Shown here in pieces: positions 53,643-63,006 of a stretch of DNA of 64,000 nt; within the stretch, counting starts at the first letter, position 1; each line of letters begins with the position of its first letter. Under the pieces are notes generated by a model. It was not told where the DNA came from, did no database searches, and saw only the letters and a program-made list of their open reading frames with translations. A program made the position numbers and the translations under genes. The stretch comes from Gavia stellata (taxonomy: Eukaryota > Chordata > Aves > Gaviiformes > Gaviidae), in assembly GCF_030936135.1 (NCBI RefSeq), contig NC_082604.1, positions 3,603,001-3,667,000 of the forward strand. Reading direction: 5' to 3'.

Positions 53643-54878
53643 ATGGATATGTCTTCCCAAAAATACCCAGTCAAAAAGCGAGTGAAAATTCATCCCAACA
53701 CAGTAACAGTGAAATATACTTCTCATTATCCCCAGCCAGGAGAAGAGGGATATGAGGATGTTAATGAAGATACTGGAGTATTTATGGAGGACAATCCTAA
53801 GAAAAGACTACTGAATGATGGGAAAAAGAGAGAAAGGACATTTTTTGGCACAATAGACACCAAACTTCAGCCAGCACAACTGCCAAAACCCGATGAGATC
53901 GGGCAATCCCAGCATTTTTCTGAAGGAAATATACTGCAGTCGAGGAAAACATGGGTGGTCCTTTTTGGATCTGCTGTGGCTCACGGATGTGTGGCTCTAA
54001 TTACAAGATTAATTTCTGATCGTTCCAAAGTGCCATCCCTAGAGTTAATTTTCATCCGTTCGGTCTTACAGGTGCTGTCCATTACTGTTGTGTGTTATCA
54101 CCATGAGCCTCCCTTTGGCCCCAAAGGCTACAGGCTCCGGCTCTTCTTCTATGGGGTCTGCAATGTTATCTCTATTACCTGTGCTTATACCTCCTTCTCT
54201 ATAGTTCCCCCCAGCAATGGGACCATTATGTGGAGGGCTACCACTACAGTGTTCAGCGCCATTTTGGCTTTTTTACTCCTAGATGAAGGAATGGCTTACG
54301 TCGACATAATTACTGTAGTAGGCAGTGTGTTTGGCGTTTGTCTGGTCATGATCCCCAATATTGTTAAGGAGGAAAGCTCTTTGCTGAGCACCTGGAAGGA
54401 AGCTTTTGGCTATACCATGACCGTTATGGCAGGTTTGACCACTGCTCTCTCCATGATAGTCTATAGGTCAATCAAAGATAACATCAGCATGTGGACGGCA
54501 CTATTCACCTTTAGCTGGACGGGAACGGTGTGGGGAGCGTCCACCATGTTCCTACTTCAAGAGCCAATCGTCCCCCTGGATGGAGAAACCTGGAGCTATC
54601 TCCTTGCCATCTGCCTGTGCTCCACAGCAGCCTTCCTGGGGGTCTACTACGCCCTGAGCAAGTTCCACCCTGCTTTGGTCAGCACCGTACAGCACCTGGA
54701 GATAGTCATCGCCATGGTCCTGCAGCTTGTCGTGTTGCGGATCTTCCCAGGTGCTTATGATCTTGTTGGGGGAGCGGTTATTTTGGTTAGTGTTTTTTTC
54801 CTTGCGTGTTATAAACTGTCCTGGAAGAATTTAGGAAGGCAAGATTATCAGGAGATTGTGGATTCTTCCATTAAATGA
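53643..54878 (+). CDS. SLC35G2: SLC35G2 (TMEM22), putative nucleotide-sugar/drug-metabolite family transporter
   Basis: Complete 411-aa protein in one exon (exon from 53621; ATG at 53643, 22 nt after the acceptor; stop TGA at 54876-54878). The start [20 protein letters not shown] agrees closely with vertebrate SLC35G2, and length matches the human protein (412 aa). Residues 1-102 form a charged cytosolic N-terminus. About 104-240 is the first EamA domain and about 255-392 the second, giving ten predicted membrane helices in all. The conserved cores [45 protein letters not shown] and [16 protein letters not shown] are present. The short cytosolic tail ends [13 protein letters not shown]. Family members are plasma-membrane or Golgi DMT-superfamily proteins, and the substrate of SLC35G2 is not established. 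It lies head-to-head with STAG1 as in other vertebrates. No truncation or frameshift is seen. The intronless coding region is normal for this gene. Confidence 0.97.
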   Translation: MDMSSQKYPVKKRVKIHPNTVTVKYTSHYPQPGEEGYEDVNEDTGVFMEDNPKKRLLNDGKKRERTFFGTIDTKLQPAQLPKPDEIGQSQHFSEGNILQSRKTWVVLFGSAVAHGCVALITRLISDRSKVPSLELIFIRSVLQVLSITVVCYHHEPPFGPKGYRLRLFFYGVCNVISITCAYTSFSIVPPSNGTIMWRATTTVFSAILAFLLLDEGMAYVDIITVVGSVFGVCLVMIPNIVKEESSLLSTWKEAFGYTMTVMAGLTTALSMIVYRSIKDNISMWTALFTFSWTGTVWGASTMFLLQEPIVPLDGETWSYLLAICLCSTAAFLGVYYALSKFHPALVSTVQHLEIVIAMVLQLVVLRIFPGAYDLVGGAVILVSVFFLACYKLSWKNLGRQDYQEIVDSSIK

Positions 54879-56929
54879 ATTGCGGTTTTGCTGGCCGATT
54901 CTGGCTATGTGACCAGGTGAAAGTAACATATTTCAACTCCGTGGTGTTCTAGCATAGTGGTCAGGTCCTCTCTCTACCGTTTAATTTCACAGCTGATGTA
55001 GCAATGTTGGTATTTCCAGACTTCCACGACAGGTCAATTTGTTCTAGTGCGTACAACCACCAACATTTTGTCATATGAGAAAAGCTCCAGCACGTAGGGT
55101 GCGTGAGTGGAAGCACAGGCTGGCCCACAGAAGTGCAGGCCAAGTCATAGGTATGTTCTTCCTCACCTTCCCTGCATAAGGCAATACAGAGACAGAGGGA
55201 TTCACTAGTGACTCTCATTCCTGTGCAGTGTGGTAGTAGGAAAATGAACAGTAAAACCATTAAAATGGTCAACCAGAGTATTCATATCCTCTGTAACACT
55301 TCTTATGCTTTGGCTGTAATAGTCTAAATGAAGTAATGCTAATATTTCTGTGGTTAAAACTTGCATTTCCTGTGTGTATGAAGAGTAAGTCAGTAAAGCT
55401 TTTTGTGTTCTGTGGTTAAATTTCTGTCTGAATTGATGCAGGAAGCCCAGACCTCCTGCAGGGGAAAGAGAGCCCCAAAAACTGGATCTCCAGTTGTGCC
55501 ACAGCTGTGAAAGAAAGGTCACCAAGAACTGTAAGGTCCATGACAGATAAAAGGTCTATCCCTGAAGCACAGCAATATTCTTTCTACAGAACCACTTTTT
55601 CTAAAAGAGGTTTCGACTATTATGCAAGGGAGGAAAAAAAAAGGAAAAAGAAAAGATTGCATTTAAGATTGAGATGTGAGCAGCGGCACTAACACTGAAC
55701 AGCCCAACAGGCATCCAGTGACTTTAAGTCAGTGTGCTTGGGTCCTAACGCTTCGGTTAGAAATTATATTTATTAAAAGCCCCAGGGTTTTGTGGTTCCA
55801 AATAGTATTCCTGGCCATGCTAATGTATTGCTAGTAACGAGAAAGACCAGCATCTAAGAATCTGTGTCCATGGGCTCCATACCAACCAGGACCAGCGTGC
55901 ACCTCCCTGCTCCAGCAGACTGTGCCTCTGTTCTGGGACACAATCATTTTCTGAGGGAGAAGACATTGCTCAGATGACCCCAACCAGTCCAACTTCCCCC
56001 ACTGAAAACACCATGGAAAATACATTTTACTTGGGGAAAAGCCATGGCAGCAGCAATCACTTTTATTCCCATGAATACCCAGGGAGACCAGGTCCCCCGA
56101 CATCAGTCAGCCCAGCCGGCAATGCTCCTAATCTGTGTGACACTTGTGTCCTCCTGTGTCAGTGATGAGAGCGACCACCTGGGCCACGCAGGGAAGACAC
56201 GTTTCCTCAGGTGCTGGCAGTTATGGCTGCCCCAACAACTCTGTTTCCTTTAGGAGCACGTGGAGCTGGCAACAGGAGCTCTGCCCACTGTAGAAAGGAC
56301 AGGAGGAAGGGGAGCAGGTCATGCAACACAGTGCTGGGAAAGCCGTGCCCAACACCCTCCCAGCCAAAAAAAGCCTTTAGAAGCTTAGGGCCCTGGTAGG
56401 GGCAGGCAGTTCCCAGCCCAGCATCTTGCTGTGCTTCTATCAACTCCTCGTTTCCCTCTGAGGCAGATGGTCTTTCTTCCTGTGAGGGATAAGACAGCAG
56501 GAAAGCTTCCTTTGTGGAAAACAACCAGGGCAAAAGGCTCCATCTCCTATGGCTTCCATGCCTGTTACACTCTGCAGGGAGTCGAGCTTTGAGACTCCGT
56601 CGTGCCAACACGCACGCATGTGTGCAGCCAGCTGGGTACGTGCTGGCAAGCGAGGAGCACCCAGCAGCAAGACTCCCCGAACGCCTGCACCGTGCAGTGG
56701 GGATGACAGAGTCCTGAGCAAGCTCTTGACCTGCCCCAGCCCCAAAGCAGCAAAGCCCCCTCCTCAGCACAGCTCCCTGCTGCCTCCAGCACCTGCGCTA
56801 GCTTCTCTGCTTGAGCTGCACATGCTGCAGAGCCGTGCCAGCCCCGCTGTGATCCCTGTGAGCGTAAGCCGATATACGGCTGAGCAGAGCTAAGAACCTG
56901 CGTGGTGGCCGGGGAACAATTCCCAGGGT
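54879..56929. other. Convergent 3' UTR / intergenic interval
   Basis: SLC35G2 (plus) and SCLY (minus) end facing each other across this 2 kb. It should contain the SLC35G2 3' UTR, for which a possible ATTAAA signal lies at 55772..55777, and the SCLY 3' UTR, for which AATAAA on the minus strand lies at 56067..56062. Composition rises from AT-rich to GC-rich towards SCLY. No additional gene is recognised. The open frames on both strands at 56.2-56.9 kb have no family content. Confidence 0.55.
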
Positions 56930-59900
56930 CTACTGGGCTTGGTCCTGGTCCAGCTGCGCCACAGCCTGCACGAGGTCCTGCACAACCAGGTCCACATCTG
57001 CCCGAGTGGTGTCTCGCCCCACACTCAGGCGCAACGCGTTCTGCGCGACGTCGTAGGGGATCCCGCAGCTGAGCAGAATTGAGGAGGGCCTGAAACACAG
57101 ACACAGGGGTGAGCGGGTTTAACTCGAAGGCTGAAGAAGCACATGCATCACAAGAAAGCTTCACCAAGCCGTAAGAGGGAGCACATCTGCAGATGCACTC
57201 CAGGCAAACCTGTCTCCTGCACAGCACCCTGCTCACTTTCCGAAGGCACCTGCTCCCACTGGACTTGTTGCCCTATGGTGGATCTGGCTCTTCCCCTCCA
57301 AGGAAGAACCTCTTCCATGTCCCCATGGGTTGGCGGCTTTGCCACGTCTACAGGGCATTGCTCTAGACCAGGCCAAAAGCACCTGCTGTCCCCACGCACC
57401 CCCAAAGGAGCCTGCTGGAGACCCAAATTGGGCTTGAGTGGGTGAGCCAAGCATACACGAACATAAGGCAGACCGTCTTCTGGCAGTGCCAGACGTTGAA
57501 GAGTACTTCCAAGCTCAGCTGGATCACCAAAGCCAGGAGGGACAAAGTCCTTCTGAGCAGCAGTCAAGCGTTCCAGCTGTGTCTCCTGCAATAACCTCTT
57601 TTGCAGCCCTTCAGCCCCTCTGGAAAGCTCTGCACCCTCTTTGCTCCAGGTGACGCTGCCCACAGCCACCCACGGTCCCATTCCCTGTCCTATTTCCCTC
57701 CCGCTCTCCTCTGGGAAGACGCCCTTGGCCTAGCAAAGCCAGCTGCTTACCGATCCCCTTTCTCAGAGTGGCAGGCAGCCCCAACGCTGGCAAGAAGCGT
57801 CTTGCAGCAAGACAGCACCCTTCGCCCTGCAGCACACACAAGCACAGGTCTCCCAGTGCCCAGGCTCTCTCCAAGGGCCGCTGCCTGCCTCATCTCCCTG
57901 CCCAAGCCACAGCCGAGCGCCTGCCAGCCTCTAGCCACAGGGTGCTGTGCAGGGCAGGTGCTTGGGCTCCGTGGGCACCATCACAGGGCAGCGGTGGGGT
58001 GAGAGCTACCTTGAAGGCCTGGACCCAGGATGGAGAAGTTAGAGGTGTTGCAGAGTCGCTTGGAGCCCGTAAAGTGGCTGTTGAGGTGGATCCTCTGTTT
58101 CCCAAAGGAGGCCTGGAGAAATCAGAGGACTGTGAACCACTCTGGGTTCGCGAGCAGCTCTGTCCTGATGAAGAAGTGTCAGGGCCAGAAGGACACACCC
58201 ACCCTGGCTCCAGGCCCTGCACTCTGCAGGCTGAGACCCCGGGAGGGGAAGAGACAAACAGGAACCAGGTCTGCTCACCTCCAGCCTGGCCTCCAGGTAA
58301 TCCCGAACATCCCGCATATGAGTCTCGTAGGCCTCCCAGTTCTTGCTCACTAACTCTGCAGCCTGAGGAGAGAAAACCCAGACAGGCTCTGTCAGCGACC
58401 CCCTGACACCTCCCTCCCTGCGCGGCCCCCTGGCATGTGAGTCCAGCCCGGGAACAGCCTCTGCAATTGCCAGGTCCCCGGCATCCCCCAACAGCCTCTC
58501 GGTGCCTCTCGCCACATGAGCTGCGGGACTGCCCACTGCCAGGGCTGCAAAGCAGCTGCAAAGCAGCTCCAAAGCACCTCCTTTGACGGGCACCAGAAAG
58601 CCCCATCTCCTTTCCCGGTAGTTCACCCACCCTCCCGCACCCCGAGTTTGTCACTTCTGATGACCGGGGAGCATGGGTGGCTGGCTCCGTGCTGGCTCCG
58701 CCAGGCAGCACCCCCGGGGAACTGCTCACCCGTGACCATCACTGACTCACCTGCCCAAGGCCAGCGATCATTGGGGTGTTCTCAGTGCTGTAAGGGAAGA
58801 GGGAGCCGTGAGTTATTTCTCCAGACCAGAAACCCAGCCTCAAGGCACAGACATTCCCCGCGTGGGACCCCTCACCGCTGGTAGGGGATCCTGGACACCC
58901 CTGTGAGGTAGTTGGGAAGGGGGCAGTTCCACACCATGGTTCCTCCCGTGGCAAAGCCTGTGCACCAGGCTCCTGCACTTCCCATGCACGGATCCACCTC
59001 CCTGCGCTGGGCTGCCCACCCCAGGGCTGGCAGGTGACACAGCTGCCAGCTCAGCTCGGACTAAGTAGCCACACATGGTTTGGCCACCAGCCCGAGGCCC
59101 AGCTCTCTGAGCCACCACCCAGCCACCTTACCCTGGCCGGAAACTCCTCTCCTGTCCCCCTCCAAAGAGCATGGGGTGCAGTGGGGTGTTGGTGCCAGGG
59201 CCACGCACGTACAGCGCGCCAATCCGTGGGCCGTAGAACTGCGGGGAGAGACAGCTGTGGTGACCCTGGGGAGACTGCCAGGTGTCCCTTTCCTGTACTC
59301 CTGCCCAAATCCGAGTGCCCTCCAGTGCTGACCCCTGCCCATCTCACAGGCACAGACTGCTGCAGAGCTGTCCCCCGCCCTTGGCCTCCTCCTGCTCCCC
59401 CTTCCAGACGTCCCCCTGGCTCGCCTCGTCACCCAGCTGAAGACTGTCTTCAGAGCATCACCCAGCAGGAAAACTTTGACCGCTGATGAGTTACCAAGCT
59501 GTGGGGGGCACCCAAAGTCTTCCTGGCACCCCAACAGAGATGTCTTAGAGGGCGAACAGCAGCTGGGCCACGTGAACAGGGCCATACCTTGTGTCCCACG
59601 ATGGTGAGGTAGTCCACCCCCAGCTCCTGCACGTCCACGCGCCCCTTGCCAATCATCTGCGCCGCGTCCGTGTGCACCAGGATCCTGGGCAGCCCCTCTG
59701 CTGCTCTCCGCTGATTGAGGGCACGGACACGCTGGCTCAGCTCCGCGACAGGCTGGTGGGAGGGAAGAGGGTCTGCATCCCAGGAACGGTCTGCTCCCCC
59801 TTATCAAGCACCTTTTTGCGAGGATGTCCCCACCCTGTCCCACTTGCTGCTCACAGACTCACCATGATGACCCCAGTCTCGTTATTGGCCAACATGATGG

Positions 59901-61067
59901 AAACCAGGCAGGTGGTCGGCCGGATGGCGGCAAGGACGTCGTCCACCTCAGCCCGCCCGCTTCGTGGGGACACAGGCACGAAGGTAGCTTCTGCAAGCCA
60001 AGAAACAAGCCCTGAGGTTTGCTGGGAAGCCCGACAGCACCCAGGGCTGCCTGCGCCCCGCTGAGCGGGCAGGAGAGCTGTGCAGGCAACTGGCACGCAA
60101 GCAGAGAGCACGGCGGCTCTTGGGGCCGGCCTTGGATGCCAACAGGGTAACGCACCCAGCTTGAGGGAATGGGGGCACCGTGTGGGGAGTCAGTGCCCTT
60201 TGCAGGGGGAAAGGGGACCATCACAGAGCAAGCAGGTCCCCGCTCTCCTCCACAGAAACACCAGCGGAGAAAAGCTCCCCTCGCAAACCCCAGCCTGCGG
60301 CCAGACGTCCCCAGCCTGTCCCTCTGTCGCTCACCCGCCAGGCTCTCCTTCACCAGCTGCTCCAGCGGCAGGCGGACCGAGTCGTGCTCCACGCTCGACG
60401 TCACGATGTGCGGCGTCCCCCAGCTGTCCCCCGGCCTGGCCTGGCTCTCGTGGAAGTGCCGGCGAGCGCTGTGGATCACCATGTTGTTTGCCTGAAGAGA
60501 GGAAGGCAGAGGGGAAAATGAAGGCCCAGAGGGAGCGCGGCACCCTTCCTCCCCACCCTCCTCATCGCCGCTTGCTCGAGAGGAGGCGGCGGGCAGGGGG
60601 GTCACCGCCCTGCACAGAGGTCGCGGCCGCTCCCACCTCCGTGCCCCCCGAGGTAAAGACGATGTCCTCCGGCCGGCCCCCCAACATCCTCGCCAGGCTC
60701 TCCCGGGCGCCGCCGATGAGCTCCTTCGCCTTCCTGCCTGCGGGACGAGAGGCGGCGGCTCGGCCACGGGCTCCCTCGGCCCGGCCGCAGCAGGGAGCCG
60801 GCACGGCAGCTCCCGCGGGTCCCTACCTGCCGGGTGGGAGCTGCTGGGGTTGCCCCAGGCCTGGCGCATGGCGTCCCGCACGGCCCGGGCCGCCTCGGGG
60901 GCCAGGGGGGTGGTGGCGTTGTGGTCCAGGTAGACCCTCCTGCGGGGGGCAGGCGGCAGGTGAGGGGGCGCCGGGGCGGGGGGGGCACGGACGGGGCGCG
61001 GGGGGGGGGGGTCTCACCCCTCCGACGCGTCGCGCCGCGCCTCTGCCGGCTCCGTCCCGGCGCCCAT
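56930..61067 (-). CDS. SCLY: SCLY, selenocysteine lyase (12 coding exons, complete)
   Basis: Pyridoxal-phosphate enzyme of the class V aminotransferase / NifS-like group. It splits L-selenocysteine into alanine and selenide in the cytosol, recycling selenium for selenoprotein synthesis. All exons join in frame to 426 aa plus stop. N-terminal [11 protein letters not shown] (about 19-29) is the family's cofactor-domain start. GGTE and NNMVIHS follow, then [29 protein letters not shown]-type motif (here [13 protein letters not shown]), LVHTDAAQ, and [11 protein letters not shown], with the PLP-binding lysine at residue 238. Next come [23 protein letters not shown] and [21 protein letters not shown] carries the catalytic cysteine at residue 367. 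The C-terminus reads [12 protein letters not shown]…[11 protein letters not shown]. Human SCLY is 445 aa; the difference lies mainly in a glycine/histidine-rich loop after NNLVIHS that is shorter here, and in the N-terminus. No damage is seen. The gene is unusually compact (4.1 kb) and GC-rich. Confidence 0.97.
56930..61067 (-). other. SCLY: SCLY exon map
   Basis: Exons in transcription order, each with GT/AG borders read on the minus strand: 1, 61067..61018 (50 nt coding); 2, 60939..60827; 3, 60737..60637; 4, 60491..60335; 5, 59990..59863; 6, 59752..59588 (ends with the PLP lysine codon); 7, 59238..59132; 8, 58787..58751 (only 37 nt); 9, 58362..58279; 10, 58112..58010; 11, 57826..57751 (catalytic Cys); 12, 57089..56930 with stop TAG. 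The total is 1,281 nt, a multiple of three, and every junction preserves the protein alignment remembered for human SCLY. The remaining sequence between exons is short GC-rich intron in which no other gene is seen. Confidence 0.93.
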
Positions 61068-61169
61068 CGCTGCCGCCGCCGCCGTCCCGCCGCCCTCACA
61101 CCGCGGGGCAGAGACGTGTGGGCGCCCACGGCGGGGAGCTGCCCTGCCTGCCCCCCCGCCCCGGCACCG

Positions 61170-61651
61170 CCAATCAGCTCCCTCCCGCCTGCCCCGCCGC
61201 CGCTGGGCCCACCAATGAGCTCCCTCCCTCCTTCCCCCATCACGGCGTTAACCAATCAGCTCCCTCTCCCCTGCCCCAGAATAATAGCACCCGTCAATCA
61301 GCACCCGCCTTCCTCCCTTCCCCGCCGCCATGACCCCCGCCCGCCCGCCAATCCGCTCCCCGCCGCCTGGGCAGCGGCCAATCAGCTCCCGTCATCCTCG
61401 CGGCCCGCACTGCGCCCGCCCATTGGCCGGGGGACCCCGAGCTCGCGGGGCTCCCATTGGCCCCCGGCAGGCGGCGCCCGCGGCGCAGCCAATCGGCTCC
61501 GCCCGGGACCCCTCCTCCCCCCAGCCAGGGGGCGCCGGCGGGACCGCCAGCGCGCGGGATGGGCGGGGGGGGTGTCGGGGCCGCGGCACCGGCGCGCGCT
61601 CACTCTCAGGCGCCGCTCCCTCCCCCCCCCCCCCCCCCCCGCGCAGCCAAT
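61170..61651. promoter_or_regulatory. CCAAT-box array in the SCLY upstream CpG island
   Basis: Nine exact CCAAT/ATTGG pentamers plus one degenerate copy lie in about 480 bp. Plus-strand CCAAT occurs at 61170, 61212, 61252, 61348, 61378, 61489 and 61647. ATTGG occurs at 61422 and 61456. The degenerate TCAAT is at 61294. The first six sit in a degenerate repeat of roughly 30-54 bp whose core is CCAATCAGCTCCCTCC followed by C-rich spacer, so the array probably grew by local duplication. CCAAT is the NF-Y recognition core. The array lies 0.1-0.6 kb upstream of the SCLY start codon and upstream of the divergent plus-strand transcript. Confidence 0.85.
61622..61640 (+). repeat. C19 homopolymer
   Basis: Nineteen consecutive C (G on the minus strand) in the promoter island, immediately before the last CCAAT box. 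It is a G-quadruplex-capable and polymerase-slippage-prone tract, so its exact length in the assembly is uncertain. Confidence 0.9.
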
Positions 61652-61705
61652 CCCGCGGCCGGTACCGCCGCGCCAGGCGGAAGGGGCGGGCGCGAGGCGG
61701 CGCTC

Positions 61706-61713
61706 ACTTCCGG
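61706..61713 (-). promoter_or_regulatory. ETS/GABP-type site
   Basis: ACTTCCGG on the plus strand (CCGGAAGT on the minus) is the strong ETS/GABP core. It lies about 90 bp upstream of the paired AAGATGGCGG elements and so is placed as a proximal element of the plus-strand promoter. Confidence 0.6.
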
Positions 61714-61789
61714 CGCGCACCATCGAGACGCGAGCGGCGGGGGCGGCCCTTCCGGGAGAGGGCGGGCGGGAGCCGCCGCGGCGCTGCCC

Positions 61790-61873
61790 CTCTCCAAGAT
61801 GGCGGCGGCAACCTCGGCCTGTTCCCCCCGCTCCTTCCTGCGCAGGCTCCGCAGACCCCCCTCTAAGATGGCG
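61790..61873 (+). other. Candidate exon 1 of the plus-strand gene, with YY1-type elements and a uORF
   Basis: Two AAGATGGCGG elements (61797..61806 and, with a shorter core, 61865..61873) match the YY1 initiator-type motif usually found just inside the 5' UTR of CpG-island genes. The donor GCG|GTGAGC places the exon end at 61873. The first ATG (61799) opens a 25-codon frame to the donor. If spliced to the acceptor at 62973, the frame continues only as I-M-S-stop, so it would be a 28-codon upstream ORF rather than an N-terminal extension. The 5' end is approximate. This exon could instead or also serve another gene beyond the window. Confidence 0.45.
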
Positions 61874-62973
61874 GTGAGCCCCGGGGAGGGGAGGGGCCGG
61901 GCCGGGCCGGGGGCAGGGCGCGCCAGGCTCCGCCGACCCCCGCCCGGGGCCCGCGGCCCGCTGGAGGCCTCAGGCGGGGCGGCCGGGCGGCGCCCGGGGC
62001 CCTCCCGGCACCGCGCCGTGACTCAGCGCTGCGGGGGGCCCCGGGCCGCGGCGGGGGGGGGAGGGGGGAGCGACCCCGGCCCCGCTCCCCCGGCGGCGGT
62101 CCCGCAGCCCCCGGCGCGCCCCCGCCTCCGGGAGCCGCCGGCTGAGGGGGGGCTGTGGCGGCGGGAGGCCCGCGGGCCTGCCCGGGGCCCGCGGCGGGCC
62201 CTGTTGTTCCTCGGCGGGCCCGGGCCTCGTGGCTCCGCGGGCCCCCTCGGCCGGGGCGGCGGCGGGCGGAGAGGCCGAGCCGCGGCTGAGGAGCTGCGGG
62301 CTGCGCTGCCGCTCGCCCCGGCTCCCCGCGCCGCCTGCGCGGCCAGGAAAAGTGCCAGTCATGCTGCGGGGCAGGCCGGGCCTGGGCAGGGCCGCGGCGG
62401 GCTGCCACGAGTAATGCCGGGCCGAGGCCTCGGTGCTGCGGGCCGTGGCCCGGTCGGGGGGCAGGGAGGGGGTGGCGGGCACGGCGAGGGCGAGCTGGTG
62501 TTTCCCGGCCGCTCCCGGGGAGGGGGCCAGGCGAGGGGAGCCGCGGGGGAAAGGAGCCTGTCCGTTTTAGGCAGCCCCGTACCGGCGCAGGAGAGAGCGT
62601 GCGGTGCTGCGGCGCAGCCGGTGTTGTGGCGTGCCTGCCTGCGCGTGCCGGCGTTGGAGTCCCGTGCCCTAGGCGGCCTTGATTTACTGTAATTTACAAG
62701 ATGAAGCCCAAAACCCAATTAAAAACTAATTAACATAAACAAACACGCTGTATTAGGCTTTGAACCGCACGGAGGAGCGAGATAGGCTCGACGTGCAGAT
62801 GTTTAAATGGGCTGGGCTAACACAGCGGCCGTCCAACAGCAACGGAGTGCGCCATAAAATCCCAGATCTTATTGGTCTGAGCGCATTTTCTCATTTGTTT
62901 ATTTTTGCTGCAGAAAAAAGAAAGCTTCATTTGATGTACTCCTTTTTTCCCCCCCCCCCCCTTCATCTTTCAG
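61874..62973 (+). other. Putative intron 1 of the plus-strand gene
   Basis: About 1.1 kb from donor GTGAGC to acceptor catctttcag (ending 62973). The first 0.8 kb is CpG-island DNA, falling to AT-rich sequence after 62680. The pyrimidine tract before the acceptor is extreme: a T6 run followed by 13 consecutive C (62949..62961). No other gene is recognised. The long GC-rich open frames here are compositional. Confidence 0.5.
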
Positions 62974-63006
62974 ATTATGTCATAACCACAAAATAAACGA
63001 GCAGTG

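Noticed and set aside
61799-61873. N-terminal coding extension of the unnamed gene from exon 1
   Set aside because: The frame from the ATG at 61799 meets a stop four codons after the exon 2 acceptor, so it cannot be fused to the main ORF at 63007 with this splice.
59034-62692. Long plus- and minus-strand open frames over SCLY and its promoter (e.g. 417, 411 and 340 codons)
   Set aside because: They are shadows of SCLY exons plus GC-rich intron or promoter read through. The real exons are defined by splice sites and protein similarity.
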